Source of the DNA: Turnera subulata
Taxonomy: Eukaryota; Streptophyta; Magnoliopsida; Malpighiales; Passifloraceae
Direction of reading: 5' to 3'
Assembly: GCA_028386065.3 (NCBI GenBank)
Contig: JAKUCV010003344.1
Span: forward strand, 1 to 64,000
Length of the DNA stretch: 64,000 nucleotides
The notes below the pieces were generated by a model. The model saw only the letters and a program-made list of their open reading frames with translations, ran no database searches and was not told the origin of the DNA. Made by a program: the position numbers and the translations under genes. Of this stretch, positions 48,316-60,263 are shown piece after piece; position 1 is the stretch's first letter, and each line of letters begins with the position of its first letter.

Positions 48316-49135
48316 TCAGACTTGACTTCCGAAAAAAATCATGTTCTGCACTATGACTTCCTTCATCGTCGGGCCATCCTTCACATGGTCATAGATTTCG
48401 CGGCAGACAACAGTGGCAGCATGATTCCCGTTACGCAACGGTTCATCGAAAACCTGTGTAGATACACACAAACAAGCCATTGCTCACAATAATTCAAGCC
48501 TGACAAGGTCATGTAAATGGATTGAATATCAAGAAAAACATCATAGGAGTAGATTTGTGCACATACATTGCACGATTCATTGCTAGAACATAGATTAATT
48601 CCCGAATTAAATCACAAAAAAATCCCAAAAAACCATCCCAACAATAGTTGAAATTGGTAAAAATCAACACAAGCCCATCAATATACACCCCCTAGACGTC
48701 ACATTTATCCAATCAAATCAACCAAACAACATTAAATTCAACATTTTTCGTCAAGAACCCTAAACCCCCAAATTTGGGCAGAGATTCCAATAGCAATTTC
48801 TTGTGTTTAATTCGCAAAATAACCATAGGGGAACACACCATAGGCATATTAGGAGCATTTCTAAGCATTCAAACACAACAAACAAGGTTCAAATCCGAAT
48901 TCTTGACACAAATGGGCACAAATTCGAAAAATTGGCAAGAAATAGAAAAGAAATGCAAAAAAGAGAGTTGAAACTCGATGGGAGAGCTTACCTGAGCCAT
49001 GGGTAAGTTTTTTAAAACATGCCTTTCAGGATACCTAAGCAGCAAATTCGCATTTTCTTCCGGATTAGAGAGGGGGCGATATTTCTTCATTGTCTCCTCT
49101 CTTGATTTCTTGTAATTTGTTGAAAAAGACGCCAT
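48316..49135 (-). CDS. Two-exon small gene, unknown product, 93 aa (possibly 3'-truncated)
   Basis: Exon 1 49135-48992 (48 codons, MASFSTNYKKSREE...NLPMAQ) ends in a strong donor CAG|gtaagc. Exon 2 48453-48316 (VFDEPLRNGNHAATVVCREI...NMIFFGSQV, stop) follows the acceptor ATCTACACAG, phase 0. Upstream (49136-49260 minus sense) is a C/T/A-rich leader typical of plant mRNAs. I do not recognise the protein; it is basic at the N-terminus and has no membrane segment. Exon 2 ends only about 8 bp from a truncated gypsy LTR, so the natural C-terminus may be lost. It lies antisense to the Tat/Ogre-like element whose 3' region and LTR follow at 49300-51954. Tat elements are known for antisense ORFs between pol and the 3' LTR, but capture of a host gene fragment fits as well. 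Confidence 0.55.
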
Positions 49136-49259
49136 GAGAGTGGTTTAGAGAGGAAAAGGAAATGTTGTTTACGGGTTAGAATCATTTGAGGGGAAGAGGG
49201 GAGTGTGTTTTTGAGTTTGGAGTGAAATGAGAAGAGAAAGGGTGGGGGTTGGGTTTGTG

Positions 49260-50475
49260 GGTATTAAAACTCGAAGAAAGAGCGGCGGACATGTTGAGAA
49301 GACCGCCCGGCCTGGCGGTCTTCACGCATGACCGCTCGCGCCTTTCCTTGGGTTTTATCCTTTTTAATTTTTATTTTTTGTTGTTTTGTTTTGCGGGCCC
49401 CATGCATTTGAGAGAGATTTTTTGAGAAAATAAACCTGTGCATTTGCATTTTCTGGATCCATAATGAAGAAATTTGTTTGTATAAGGACGCCCGAACTTG
49501 TGGGACCCACCCTTTCTTAATTTTTGCCTAATTAGAATTCCACATAAACCTGAGTCATTTAAAAGACATCTTAGAAGAACCTTGCATGCATATTTTGGGT
49601 TCATTAATTTATACTATTCATTTTGGTTGATTCATCGCAAAAATATCGTTTTAAACCGGGGGCATGGTTTCGCCCCCCAATCTTTCGGTTAGAATAAAAT
49701 TTGCACACCCGCTTTGAATTTGTTGATTGATGTGTTGTTTTAAATTGTTTGTCTTACAAAAAAAATTTGTTGAAACTGGGGGCATGGTTCCACCCCTAAT
49801 TGCTTGTTTAGAATAAAATTTTGCATAGACCAGGGCCGAGCTAGGCCCATGTCGTGAAATTGATTTTTGATAATGGGCATAGCATGTCTCGAAACAACCT
49901 CTTGATTCCTAGATTTAGATTGAATGATGGCATGGCATGCCCTGAAAAGTACAATCATTATGGATTTGTTGATCGAAACCTAGGGGCATGCCATGCCCGA
50001 AGCTCAAAATTGATTACAAGTCACGGGCCTGATGGGCCAATTTGCATCAGGAAGACATAGAAGGTGCATGCTTAGCCCGATTGGACAAGGGGCACAAGGT
50101 GCCCCAAAACATGGAAAGTTGCAATCCTTCTTGAACAAGGATCTAGACTAGAATAGAAAGACAAGGGTTATATGATCCCTATAAAAAGCCGAGGGTTAGA
50201 TGATCCCTATAAAAAGCCGAGGGTTAGATGGTCCCTCGAGTTTTTCAAACCATACCCCACTGGAGCATTAGACAACCCAAGGGTAAGATGATCCCTTCAA
50301 ATAGAACACCCCCTGGGATGAGATGAATCCCGATTTGAACAAACCCGGGATTAGATGTTTCCCGAAGATTGTCAATCATAGATCATATCATCCATCAATG
50401 GATCCCAAATTTGTGCGTTCCTCGTCTAGCGTTGATTCACCCTTAGTCCCTAAAGATAAATCAATGAGAGGCATC
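49260..50475 (+). mobile_element. 3' untranslated region of a Tat/Ogre-like gypsy element
   Basis: Non-coding sequence up to the purine-rich GAGAGGCATC before the LTR. It has a 10-bp stem hairpin (GAAGACCGCC/GGCGGTCTTC, about 49298-49323) and a long series of G/C-armed hairpins from 49658 to 50364. The long non-coding 3' region and the TGTGAACACCC LTR start suggest the Tat lineage. No pol remnant is left of it, so the element is 5'-truncated. Confidence 0.5.
49658..50364. repeat. Hairpin array in the Tat-like 3' region
   Basis: Examples: GGGGGCATGGTTTCGCCCCC (49659-49678), GGGGCATGCCATGCCC (49983-49998), GGGGCACAAGGTGCCCC (50089-50105), GGGTTATATGATCCC (about 50165), GGGTTAGATGATCCC (about 50192), GGGTTAGATGGTCCC (about 50221), AAGGGTAAGATGATCCCTT (about 50280), GGGATGAGATGAATCCC (50315-50331), CGGGATTAGATGTTTCCCG (50346-50364). 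The later ones share a loop with the core AGATG. Confidence 0.85.
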
Positions 50476-51954
50476 TGTGAACACCCAAATTTGGACTTCT
50501 AAATTTTATTAATTTAGGCTATTAGAATGTTTTAACCCAAAGTTAATTAGATGGTTTAATTTTGGGCTTAAAATATTTTATGAGTTTGATTAATGAAATA
50601 TGGATATCCACAAGAGTTTGGTAGTAAAACTCAATCATTGCAACCCATTTTAGTTCTAATTTTCATGAAAAATCTGAATTAAATTAACTTTTATAGGATA
50701 TTTGAGTTTATGGTAAAAAAGAGTTGAAAAAAGTTGATTTTGAGCTAATTGGGGTGTATTAATATTAATTGGAGTGATTGATAGGAGTAATTAGCAAGAA
50801 TGGAATGATTGATATGTCTGACAACTTTAATCTCACACTGAAAATCAATCAGGCCCGAAATTAATGGTGATTGGGAGCTAAAAAAGGAAAAAAATGGAAA
50901 AATGCGTTAGTGTAGCAAGTGACAGTCGGACATGATGACATGAACGCCATGCTCGGCGGCCATACACCAAGACCGCCGCTGCCGGCGGACATCATGTGAT
51001 GACCGCCCGACAGTGGTGGACATGGATCCCAGGAACGCGATTTTTTCCTTATTTTTTGGCCATTAATCAATTACACACATTTTGGACCAGCATTTCAGCA
51101 AGAATCCTGCCAATTATAAGGTCCACAAGCTGTACACTCCCAGAACTCTATAAATAGAGTCTCCCATTCACTCCTAAAGGATGCACAATGAGAGCTATCA
51201 GACTAGAATACACAGACTCTTTTAAGCTTCAAAAAGCTTGGGAAAACTCTACTTCTCCAAGCTCTTAAACATTCTTTTCTATTGTTATTTTGGAGAAATT
51301 CTTGTGGAGTTTAGCATCAACAAATATCCAGCAAGTGGGAATCAAGAAGAAATCAAGGTGAAGTTGAGAAGTGGAAAAGAAATGGGGATAGAAAGAAACT
51401 TAAGTCGAAGAGTTAGAGGAGGGCTACAAGAGGTAACCTTGAATCTCTTTTGATTTTCTGCATTGTTGATGTTTTGAGATGTTTGCTGCTGACATGATTT
51501 GATTTTTGATTGATGTCTTATAAGAACTATGTGGGCTTTGAACCCGATCCTGGGTACGTAGGTAGTTTCTAATGGTGGAAACTCAAGCTCAATTATATTT
51601 ATTTTTTCGTTTTGTTTTAGATTAGATTTTATTTTCTTTGCTGTAACTTTATTTCCACACTCTCACACTTGCACAAGGCCCACTATTTAACCCATTTATT
51701 GCACAAAGTTTCGTCCCAACACGGGTAGGATGCTAATTCCTTCCTACCCGTGACGAACTCCTGAATCCAACAATCTCTGATTCGCTAGATCGGCCCCTTA
51801 TGTTTGATGCCTAAGAAGGATTGATGCTTATAGTTTTTCCCTGGATTTTCCCAAGAAATAAAATTCGGATGGTGATTCCTTTGATTGTTGGATTGGATAA
51901 GAAGAAGGAACAAGGTGAGGAGGCTGGATTTTTGGTCGGGTTCTCACACCTTGC
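50476..51954 (+). mobile_element. 3' LTR of the Tat/Ogre-like element
   Basis: It starts TGTGAACACCCAAATTTGG after the purine tract. A CTATAAATAG promoter-like TATA lies at about 51150. The R-U5 part (CGTCCCAACACGGGTAGGATGC, GATTCGCTAGATCGGCCCC) is of the Tat type. The end is placed at TTCTCACA (about 51954) with a weak primer-binding-like CTTGCTGTCGTTGCTAAG after it; this border is uncertain. Confidence 0.5.
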
Positions 51955-52141
51955 TGTCGTTGCTAAGTAGCACCGAATTCTGGAAACCAGGCACGTATGA
52001 ATGTGAAATCTTTCCAAGTAGAATCATTAAGGCCTTAGTTAGACCATTGAACAAGCTCTTGAGTCTCTAGTAAATTGTTTCTGGGAATGCACCTACGATC
52101 CAAGATTGCTATTGGAACCACCAAGACTTGACCATCTCCGC
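51955..52141. other. Short segment after the Tat LTR
   Basis: No gene recognised. It ends at the target site of the gypsy solo LTR. Confidence 0.4.
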
Positions 52142-52146
52142 GAATG

Positions 52147-54464
52147 TGTAACAGCCCGGGTAAAAATTTAGATTTTTACCGGGACTGTAAAAGTCTTTTT
52201 ACCGTGATTTACCGAAAGAATTAATCTTGGGTAATTAATTCAAGGTAAATCGGGCATCGTTTTTCGAAACCGAGTCTTTTCCCGCGCTCGTGATTTTTTC
52301 GTGGATTTTTCGGACCTAAGTTGGTATTTTTCGGGTCCCGAAATCCTTAGGAAAATCACACCGAAAAATAACTAAGGGGGTATCAGTTATTTTTTAGTCC
52401 GGACCGGACTCGCTCCAGACTAGCTGCATTATTGAATCTTCACATGACGAATAGTAAAAAAAAATAGCTTAAAAGCAGGAAATCGGTGAAGAAAAAGGGA
52501 AAGGGGAAGAAGAGAAGAGAAAAAGAGAGGAAAAAAGAGAAAGAAAAAAAAAAGAGGAAAAAAAAAGAGAAAAAGGAAAGAAAAAAAAGAAGGAAAAAAA
52601 AGAAGAAAAGAAGAAAAAAAAGAAAAACAGAAAAACAGAGAGGGAGGAAAAAAAAGGAAAAAAAATATAAAAGAAAAAAAGAAATAATATATATTTATTT
52701 ATTTATTTATTTTTTGGAATAAAATCAGTTTTGGAAAAATATATATTTATATTTTGAAAATATAGTTAGTTTTAATTATGCTTTTGGGATGAAATATATA
52801 TAGGTATATTTCTGAAATATATATAATTATGTTGATTTATAATTTTTGGAAAAGTATTTTGTCTTTAGAAAATTTAAATGTATATATATTAAATTGTATT
52901 TATTTTCAGAGTAAGTTTTTATAATTATATATTTTCTGGAAAACAACATATATAGCATATGATTAATATATATATATTTGATAAATAATAATATTTGGTA
53001 ATTATATTATGGTAAATAGTTTTATTTAAAAAAATAATATTTTGGAAAATATATATATACATATGTTATATTTTCCAGAAAAATTATGGTGATTACATAT
53101 TGGGAAAGTATAATTAATTTATGAAAATATTTTGAAAAAAAGTTTTAATTAAAGTATGGTACCGAAATTATATTCGGATATACGTACGGTATAATATTTT
53201 CGGTAAAAGATGATAATAACGGATATGAACCAGGATGGAATTATTTCGCAGTATTGGCATCATGACATACTCTTATGTGCATCTTATGTGAGTATATACT
53301 GTTTTGTTGTATAGGTTATGAAATCGGGCAGTTTCCCGAGGAGCCGGTTTGGGACCGGTCATTGTCTTCAGGTTGAGTAATCGGCTAAGGTGAGGATGGA
53401 TTTCCTTCAATATGTGCCTGTATTACTCGGTTGTTGTGTATGATGATTGTTGCACTGTTGAGTGTTGCATTTGCTGTGGTATGATTCGGGATGTTTATCC
53501 AGTGTCTTGATTGGTTTTGGGATGTTTATCCCCGTACGTCGAGTTTTTGGATGTTTATCCTTGTGTCTTTTTGGCATTAAATAAAATGGTTTAAATAATA
53601 ATTTGTGATAAGGATGTCGATCCTCAGTTTTGGATGGGATGTTTATCCCGGTATTTTGGTTAGGGATGTTGATCCCTGTGATTTGGATTTGGATAATGAT
53701 AATATAATTGTCACGTGGTAAGTAGTGGTACGACTCGATGGTTTAAGACTGTTTTATGGTGGCCATGACCTGGGTTACTTATGATAAGCATGTCTATGCT
53801 TGGGATGTCTATCCCGTGATTATATTTGGGATGTCTATCCCTGGGTTCTTATTTTTGGGATGTCGATCCCTGGGTTCTCTTGGATTTGGTCTGGCACCTG
53901 AAATGTGTTGAGAACCAGGTCTGACCCCTAGCTTATCCGTGACGGGGCCCGGAAAGATAAAATTAGAAATTGGATTTTTATTTGAGTCTTTTTAGTCTTG
54001 GACCGGTTTTGGGTCGAGTCTTTCGGTTTGGTGTATTTTGGCAGTTTTTCCTTGTTTTTGACTTGAGTAATTAATAGTGTTGCATATTGATTGTCTATCC
54101 TTCGTCGGTGAGCACTTCGGACTCACCCCTCACCTGCGGGCTTTCATCCCGTAGGATGGATTATTTGTGGTACAAGTTTGGTGCATTCCAGACAGGCTGC
54201 GGCGTTATCCCTTGGACAGGGCTTGGATTCATAGCAGCATCATGTGTCGCATACAGTGCCTTTGTGAGATATTAAGTCTTCCGCTGTGCTACTTTTGCTA
54301 TTGTTGGGCCGTTGGGCCGGTTATGACGTTATTGATGTTTTTATTTTGGGCTGTTGAGCCCGAATTTCTATTGTATACACTGTATGCTGGGCTTTGTTTG
54401 GTTGGGTCATTACAGTTCCGGCACGTGTTTACTGTGTGTGGTAAATACGGGTCGGGGCGTTTCA
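52147..54464 (+). mobile_element. Ty3/gypsy solo LTR (plus, 2318 bp)
   Basis: TGTAACAGCCCGGG...GGGGCGTTTCA with a perfect target duplication GAATG (52142-52146 and 54465-54469). It is the same family as the LTRs at 56161 and 62126 (shared TTACCGGGACTGT, ATTAATCTTGGGTA, GGTAAATCGGGCATCGTTTTTCGAAACCGAG, inverted there). It contains a purine-rich tract (52484-52680), which explains a Lys-rich open frame, a GGGATGTTTATCCC hairpin series (53489-53870) and a CCTGCGGG/CCCGTAGG hairpin (54133-54155). Confidence 0.93.
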
Positions 54465-54469
54465 GAATG

Positions 54470-55125
54470 ATAGGCAAGTTAGTGCAAACTTGCACACCAA
54501 CTTTTGGACTCCTCTAGGGAGATATGGAACACATGGTGAATTTGAGCATTCTGAGCAGTGCCAATTTGTAAGCTACAACTCCTACTTTTTCCAGAATCTT
54601 GAACTGTCCATAATACTTGGAAGTAAGTTTCAAACTCCTCCTGACAAAAATTGTGATTTGTTTATAGGGCTGCAATTTCAAATAAACCCAATCACCTACT
54701 ACAACTTCTCTTTTAGTCTGATGCTTATCAGAAAACAGATTCGTCTTTGCTAGAGCTTTCTCCAATTACTCTTTTAAGAATTGTAAAGCCTGCTCTCGTG
54801 CTTTGCTCCATTTGTCTACTGCAACTATGGTAGAATTAAATGGATCAATGGAATGATGAAGAGGTAAGAAACCATACAAGGCCTGAAAAGGAGACATTTC
54901 AATTGCAGTGTGGTAATAGGTATTATACCACCATTCTGTTAGAGGCAACCACTCACTCCATTGAGCTGACTTATAAAAAAATAAAACATCTAGACACTTG
55001 TTCAGCCTCTCAGTCTACCCATTTGTTTGAGGATGATAAGTTGAACTCATAAGTAACTTAACATCCAACATCCCGAACATTTCTTGCCAAAAGAGGCCAG
55101 TAAATACCTTATCTCTGTTTGATGC
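54470..55125 (-). pseudogene. Ty3/gypsy integrase C-terminal remnant
   Basis: The minus strand reads TYHPQTNGQTERLNKCLD-like, WLPLTEWWYNTYYHTAIEMSPFQALYG, then after one in-frame TAA (about 54768) DKHQTKREVVVGDWVYLKLQPYKQ and KYYGQFKILEKVGVVAYKLAL. This is the integrase core end plus the C-terminal GPY-like motif. It is a chromovirus-like copy different from the element at the window start. Confidence 0.85.
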
Positions 55126-55129
55126 GTCT

Positions 55130-56160
55130 GAAAATTGATTTGCTACATTGACAATCATCTTTTGCACTTCAAGTTCACACTGATTTTTTTGAGAATCAAG
55201 AACTAAAAATGATATGGCATTCTATTTAATCTCTTTATCTATCTGGTTATTTTCTCCCCTCATTATTGGGAAAACATTTCCTTCAAAGTAACAACCAACA
55301 AACCTTATTGTAATTAAATCTCTAGTTGTTAGTTCCAAATATTTTATAATTGATGGAGATTCATATCCAAAATATATTCCCTATGTTCTTTGAGGACCCA
55401 TTTTAGTTCGTTGTGGTGTAGCAATTGGCACATATACTGCACAACTAAAGGTCCAAGGATGGGAGATATTAAGTTCGTGACCAAGAACCAATTGAATAAT
55501 GGAGAGTTTGTGATAACTTATTGGCCTAATACACACAAGTGTTGCTCATGTAAAATAAAATGTCCCCAAGCAGTAATGGAGAGTTTATATCTCATCAATA
55601 ATGGTCTAGCAATCAATTGGAGACGTTTAATTATGACAATAAGAGCGCAAATGCAAAATTGTGCGAGGATAATAAGCACACATGGGACCATCTAGTTGAT
55701 GCATCGATTAAAACCATAAAATATCTAAATGGTTCACATGATGGATGTATAGATCCATAAATATCTCTCTGAATTCTTTCCAAAAGTGCTGGTAATTCTA
55801 AACTAACCTTGTTATATGAAGGTCGGAAAATTAATTTTTCATGTAAAGAAACAGCATATGAAAATTCATTAGCTTAAAATATTTTTTGGTTTTTTAATGG
55901 ATGACCAAATGAATTTTCAATAATTCTGCGCATCATTATTGATCCGGGATAGCCTAACCGGTCATGTCAAATTTTTAACTCATTAGTCAACTTCAGACTG
56001 GTACCAACTTCTGGCTAGGTATAATAGCTTTCAATGACTTAGATATATGTGTAGTACAATCTAAAGGAAAATACAGGTAATTTTTCTATAACCCATTTTG
56101 TGACTAGTGGTGGTAACCTTTGTAATACAGAGACATCTGACTTCTCTTTCATTCACTGTC
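55130..56160 (-). mobile_element. Ty1/copia copy 3, internal remnant
   Basis: Homologous to copies 1 and 2: TTCACACTGATTTTTTTGAGAATCAA, GGTCCAAGGATGGGAGATATTAAGTTCGTGACCAAGAACCAATTG, GATGCATCGATTAAAA, GATCCGGGATAGCCTAACCGGTCATG, and CAACTTCAGACTGG-type decayed hairpins. Interrupted at CATTCACTGTC (matching 27640) by the gypsy element at 56161, and so likely to continue right of the window. Confidence 0.75.
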
Positions 56161-59100
56161 TGAGACGCCCCAACCCGTATTTACCAGTCTCAGTAAACAC
56201 GTGCCGGAACTGTACAACAATAAATACAACACGAAACACGGCCCAACAGCCCAAAGACAATATCAATGAATATAACAGAGAAACCGGCCCAATGCAATCA
56301 AAATAAACATCAGAAATCTGGCCCTTCGGCCCAATATCAAAACACATCACCCAAACCCGGGAACTCAAATTATAACACAGCGGAAGCAATTTTATCATTC
56401 TCAATAATAGTATGAAACCATACAATGCAACATATGGATCCGAGTCCTGCCCGAGGTAACGTCACAGCCGCCAAAATGCATCGTACCTGAATCACAAATA
56501 ACTCAACCTACGGGATAAAAGCCCACAGGTGAGGGGTGAGCCCGAAGTGCCCACCAACCATGGATAAATAGAGATATGCAGGCAACCATAATACTTCAAA
56601 GAAGAAATACAGGCATCAACAGCCACTACATACCAAACCCAAGACTCGACCTAAACAAACCCAAGACTTTATTATTATTCCAATTTTATCTTCCGGCCCC
56701 GTCACGGATAAGCTAGGGTCGTACCAGGTTATCAACCTATTCCTGGTGCCAGATCAAAAGAACCCGGGATCAACATCCCAATAACAAATCTCAGGGATCA
56801 ACATCCCAATAATAATTTCAGGGATCAACATCCCAACAACAATCTCAGGGATCAACATCCCAATCAAACCGGCATCAACATGCCCATCACATGTAACCCA
56901 GATCATGGCCACCACAAAACAGTCTCAAACCATCCGGTCGTACCTATTAAGTCATTTCCATTCCAAATCAAATAACAGGATTTGACATCCCAAACCCAAA
57001 ACCAAAGACATGACTCACTTATTAACTTTTCCAATTTTAATATCTGGGCCCTGTCACTGGACAAGCTAGAGTCGTACCTGGTTATTAACTAATTCCGGAT
57101 GCCAGGCCAAACGTAACCCGGGATCAATATCCCAATAACATAACCAATCCGGGATCAACATCCCAATATCCAAATCAAACTGGGATCAACATCCCATAAC
57201 CAAGAAACCGGCCATGACACCACAGAACTAGCCTCTAACCATCTAGTCGTACCACTACTTTCCATGTGACGATTAAATCATCATCTCAAATCAACCTCCA
57301 ATTTTCATTTTATTTTTCCAAATTATCCATATCATAGTTTATTCCAATTATCCAATCACAACACAGTCTACCGACAACAATCACAATATCCATAACAGTC
57401 AAACAATTATCCAACTTCCTATTAACTCAAGTTATACATTAGACCAATCCATCAACAGTTTCATAACATCAATTACTCACAGTCCAACATCAATCACAAC
57501 ACAGTATCCAAGAAACCAATAACAGTCAACACAGCGGTTCAATCAAGCAAATCAACATCATAGCAACAACAACAACAATAACCATAGCAGCCAAATAACC
57601 AACAATGACCCTCCCAGCAGTTCAAACAAACAACAAAACACACAAAGTATTACAGGCACATATCAAGGGTTATCCATCCTCACCTTAGCCGATTACTCAA
57701 CTCTGAAAACATCCACCGATCCATAGCCGGTTCCTCGGGAAACTGCCCGATATCAAAACCTATACAACAAAATAACATGCTCACATAAATGCACATAATT
57801 GGTATACTATGATTCCATAAATTGTAAATTAAATCCTCCTTGGTCATATGTCATCATCTCCATAAAATTATTATACTTGCCAAAATATAATTACCAAATA
57901 TTATTATTTTATTTTTCAAAAAGGTATTATTATATATACTTAGTGAAATATTTCCCATAATATACAATACCATATTTATTTCCAAAATATTTTCATAGTA
58001 CATATACCTCTTTTCTAAAATTATTTACGCTTATAATAATTTTTCAAAGGAAATTAATATTATAATTACATTTTCTCAAAATAATGTTAGTGATATCATT
58101 TTATTTTTTTCCAATAAAACATATTCATATACTTCATATATATATTTTCCAAAATATTATAACTCATACTTACCATATTATTATTAAAATAACCATAACA
58201 TAATTACCTTAATTTTCCAAAATAATATGTCTAAGTAATTATTTTCTAAAACATAACCATATACTAGGTATACCAAATGAATATTTATATCTGGTCAAAT
58301 TAATTATTTGTCTATTTTCCAGAAAGTGTAGTCATATATATATTTATATATATAATTTATTTTATTTTACTTTACTTTATTTAAACTGAATCGGGCCTAT
58401 AAATAGTGTCAGCCCATCAAAACTCCAACCAAACCCCATGGCTAAACCCAAAAGGTCAACCCAGGAGCAAGGTCAGGTCCAAGCCTAGACCCAAATCGAG
58501 CCTGGCCCAACACCTATCCCAGCCCCTCCCCCTGACCTGTTTGAAGGTCGGGTCACTCACCCACAACCCGATACCTCACAGGTTCCTGCAGGCAACGACG
58601 CGATTGTTTCGACAGGTGGAAGGCGGTGCGATCGGCAGCGTCGCGGTGAAGAAGGTGCGACGGCATTGCGTGCGAGGAGATGGAGGCGCAAGCGAGGGCG
58701 GCGTCGGTGGTGGCTGTAGACGGACGAGGCGACGGCTGTGAATCGTGGAGGCGGAGGATTTGGTGGCAGCAGTTCGTGTGCGTGAGCGGCGGTCGGCGCG
58801 GCTTCGTCCGGTGTTTGCTACGCCGCGGAGGAGATGGCGGGGCGAGGTGCAGCGAGGAAGGAAGCAACGACGGCTTCGTGGAGAAAGACCCGACCCGGCG
58901 ACATCTGCAGCGTGGTGACGGGGTTCTGGCGGCCACGATCGGAGGAGAAGAGGAAAGGAAGGAGGGAGAGGTGGCTGTGAGGCGTGAGGTTGCAGGTGGT
59001 GGAGGTGATCACAGGTGGTGACGGTGTCGGGAGGTGGCTCGGGGAAGGATAAGAAGAAAGAAGAGAAAGAAGAAAAGATATGGGGGTGATGTGTTGTCCA

Positions 59101-59644
59101 GAACGTGGTCGTTTTGGTCGTGTGTGTGTTTCTTTTTTATTTTTTCTAGTTTGGTTGGTCTGTGTGGCTTTGTAGGTGCAGGAGAAACGAAGTTGAAGGA
59201 GATGAAGATGATACTGGGTTATGAGGTTGCAGGAAGAAGATTGTGGTATGGTGTACTGGGAAGGCAAGAAGTCACGGGGTTAAAAGGTGTGCATGGGTTG
59301 GTGAGACAGGAAGAAAAGGCAGGCACGGGCGACACAGGAAAGAGGCGGCGCCAAACTCAATCATGCAGGTAAGTCGTGTACCGTCCGGACCAGAAAATAA
59401 ATGATATACCGCCTTAGTTATATTTCTGGTGTGATTTTTCTGAGGATTCCGGGACCCGAAAAATACCAACTTAGGTCCGAAAAATCTACGGAAAAATCCC
59501 GAGCACGGGAAAAACCTCGGTTTCGAAAAACGATGCCCGATTTACCTTGAATTAACTACCCAAGATTAATTCATTCGGTAAATCACTATATAACGACTTT
59601 AACAGTCCCGGTAAAAATACCAAATTTTTGCCCAGGCTGTTACA
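56161..59644 (-). mobile_element. 3' LTR of the non-autonomous gypsy element (3484 bp)
   Basis: Contains the inverted GGGATCAACATCCC hairpin series (56767-57200), a repeat of the whole CCCGTCACGGATAAGCTAGGGTCGTACC block (56698 and 57052), an AT-rich stretch (57770-58380), a GC-rich block (58540-59040) and the TGTAACAG start at its right edge. Confidence 0.88.
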
Positions 59645-59786
59645 TTCTACCCACCTTAAAAAAATTTCGTCCTCGAAATTCAGTCTTATCAGTGGGTCCT
59701 TCCACGATAAGCTTCTGGTATACTCCACCAACTGTCCGAACTCAACACGATATCCCGTTTATACCCTTACGCGTCTTTGGCTCCCT

Positions 59787-59794
59787 TATAAAAA
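59787..59794 (+). promoter_or_regulatory. TATA box of antisense ORF1
   Basis: TATAAAAA about 35 bp before the ATG at 59829, on the strand opposite to the element. Confidence 0.5.
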
Positions 59795-59828
59795 CCAAAC
59801 CTCAAACCTGGCAAACTCACTCTCTGAC

Positions 59829-60263
59829 ATGGATTCTCCCATAAGTACTAGGACGACTTCTGACTCAGAGGAGCTGAGCTATACCGGTGGTGTGAATCCT
59901 TTCATGATAGACTCCGATGAAAAACCTCCGAAGAAACGCTTCTAGACGAACATCATCGGTCTCAAAGAACATATGGTCGTCTCTAGAAGACAGCGAAAGA
60001 AACTTGTCGGCAAGGAGGAGTCATCCGGTCGCAAGGATGCTGATGATAGGAAGGGCAAGGCAACTGCTCCCAACGATACCCCCACTGTAGACACTGATGC
60101 AACTGAACACTTCACTGAAGAAGGTCAGCTCGGCGGTGATGCAAATCGAACTGGCGTGTACGGGACTCTCCGCTCAGATCGAGATCATACAAAAACTTGT
60201 AAAAGATCTAGAGAAGCAAGTAACCCCATAAGGTACTCCTTCTCTGTTGTAAAACTATTATGA
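59829..60263 (+). pseudogene. Antisense ORF1: acidic N-terminus, basic patches, coiled-coil end; broken
   Basis: The ATG at 59829 opens 38 codons (MDSPISTRTTSDSEELSY...PPKKRF) to a TAG at 59943-59945. The same frame then continues as RRQRKKLVGKEESSGRK and TPTVDTDATEHFTEEG to 60263. In another frame 60097-60231 reads MQLNTSLKKVSSAVM, then ACTGLSAQIEIIQKLVKDLE, a convincing coiled-coil heptad pattern that ends in TAA. The simplest reading is one ancestral protein of about 130-140 aa (acidic start, nuclear-localisation-like KKR and RRQRKK, coiled-coil end), here broken by a stop and a frameshift. Family not recognised. It has no counterpart beside ORF A at 6208. Confidence 0.45.

Noticed and set aside
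48289..48492. Plus-strand 67-codon ORF
   Set aside because: Shadow of exon 2 of the minus-strand spliced gene.
52486..52722. Lys/Glu/Arg-rich 78-codon ORF
   Set aside because: Pure purine tract in a solo LTR.
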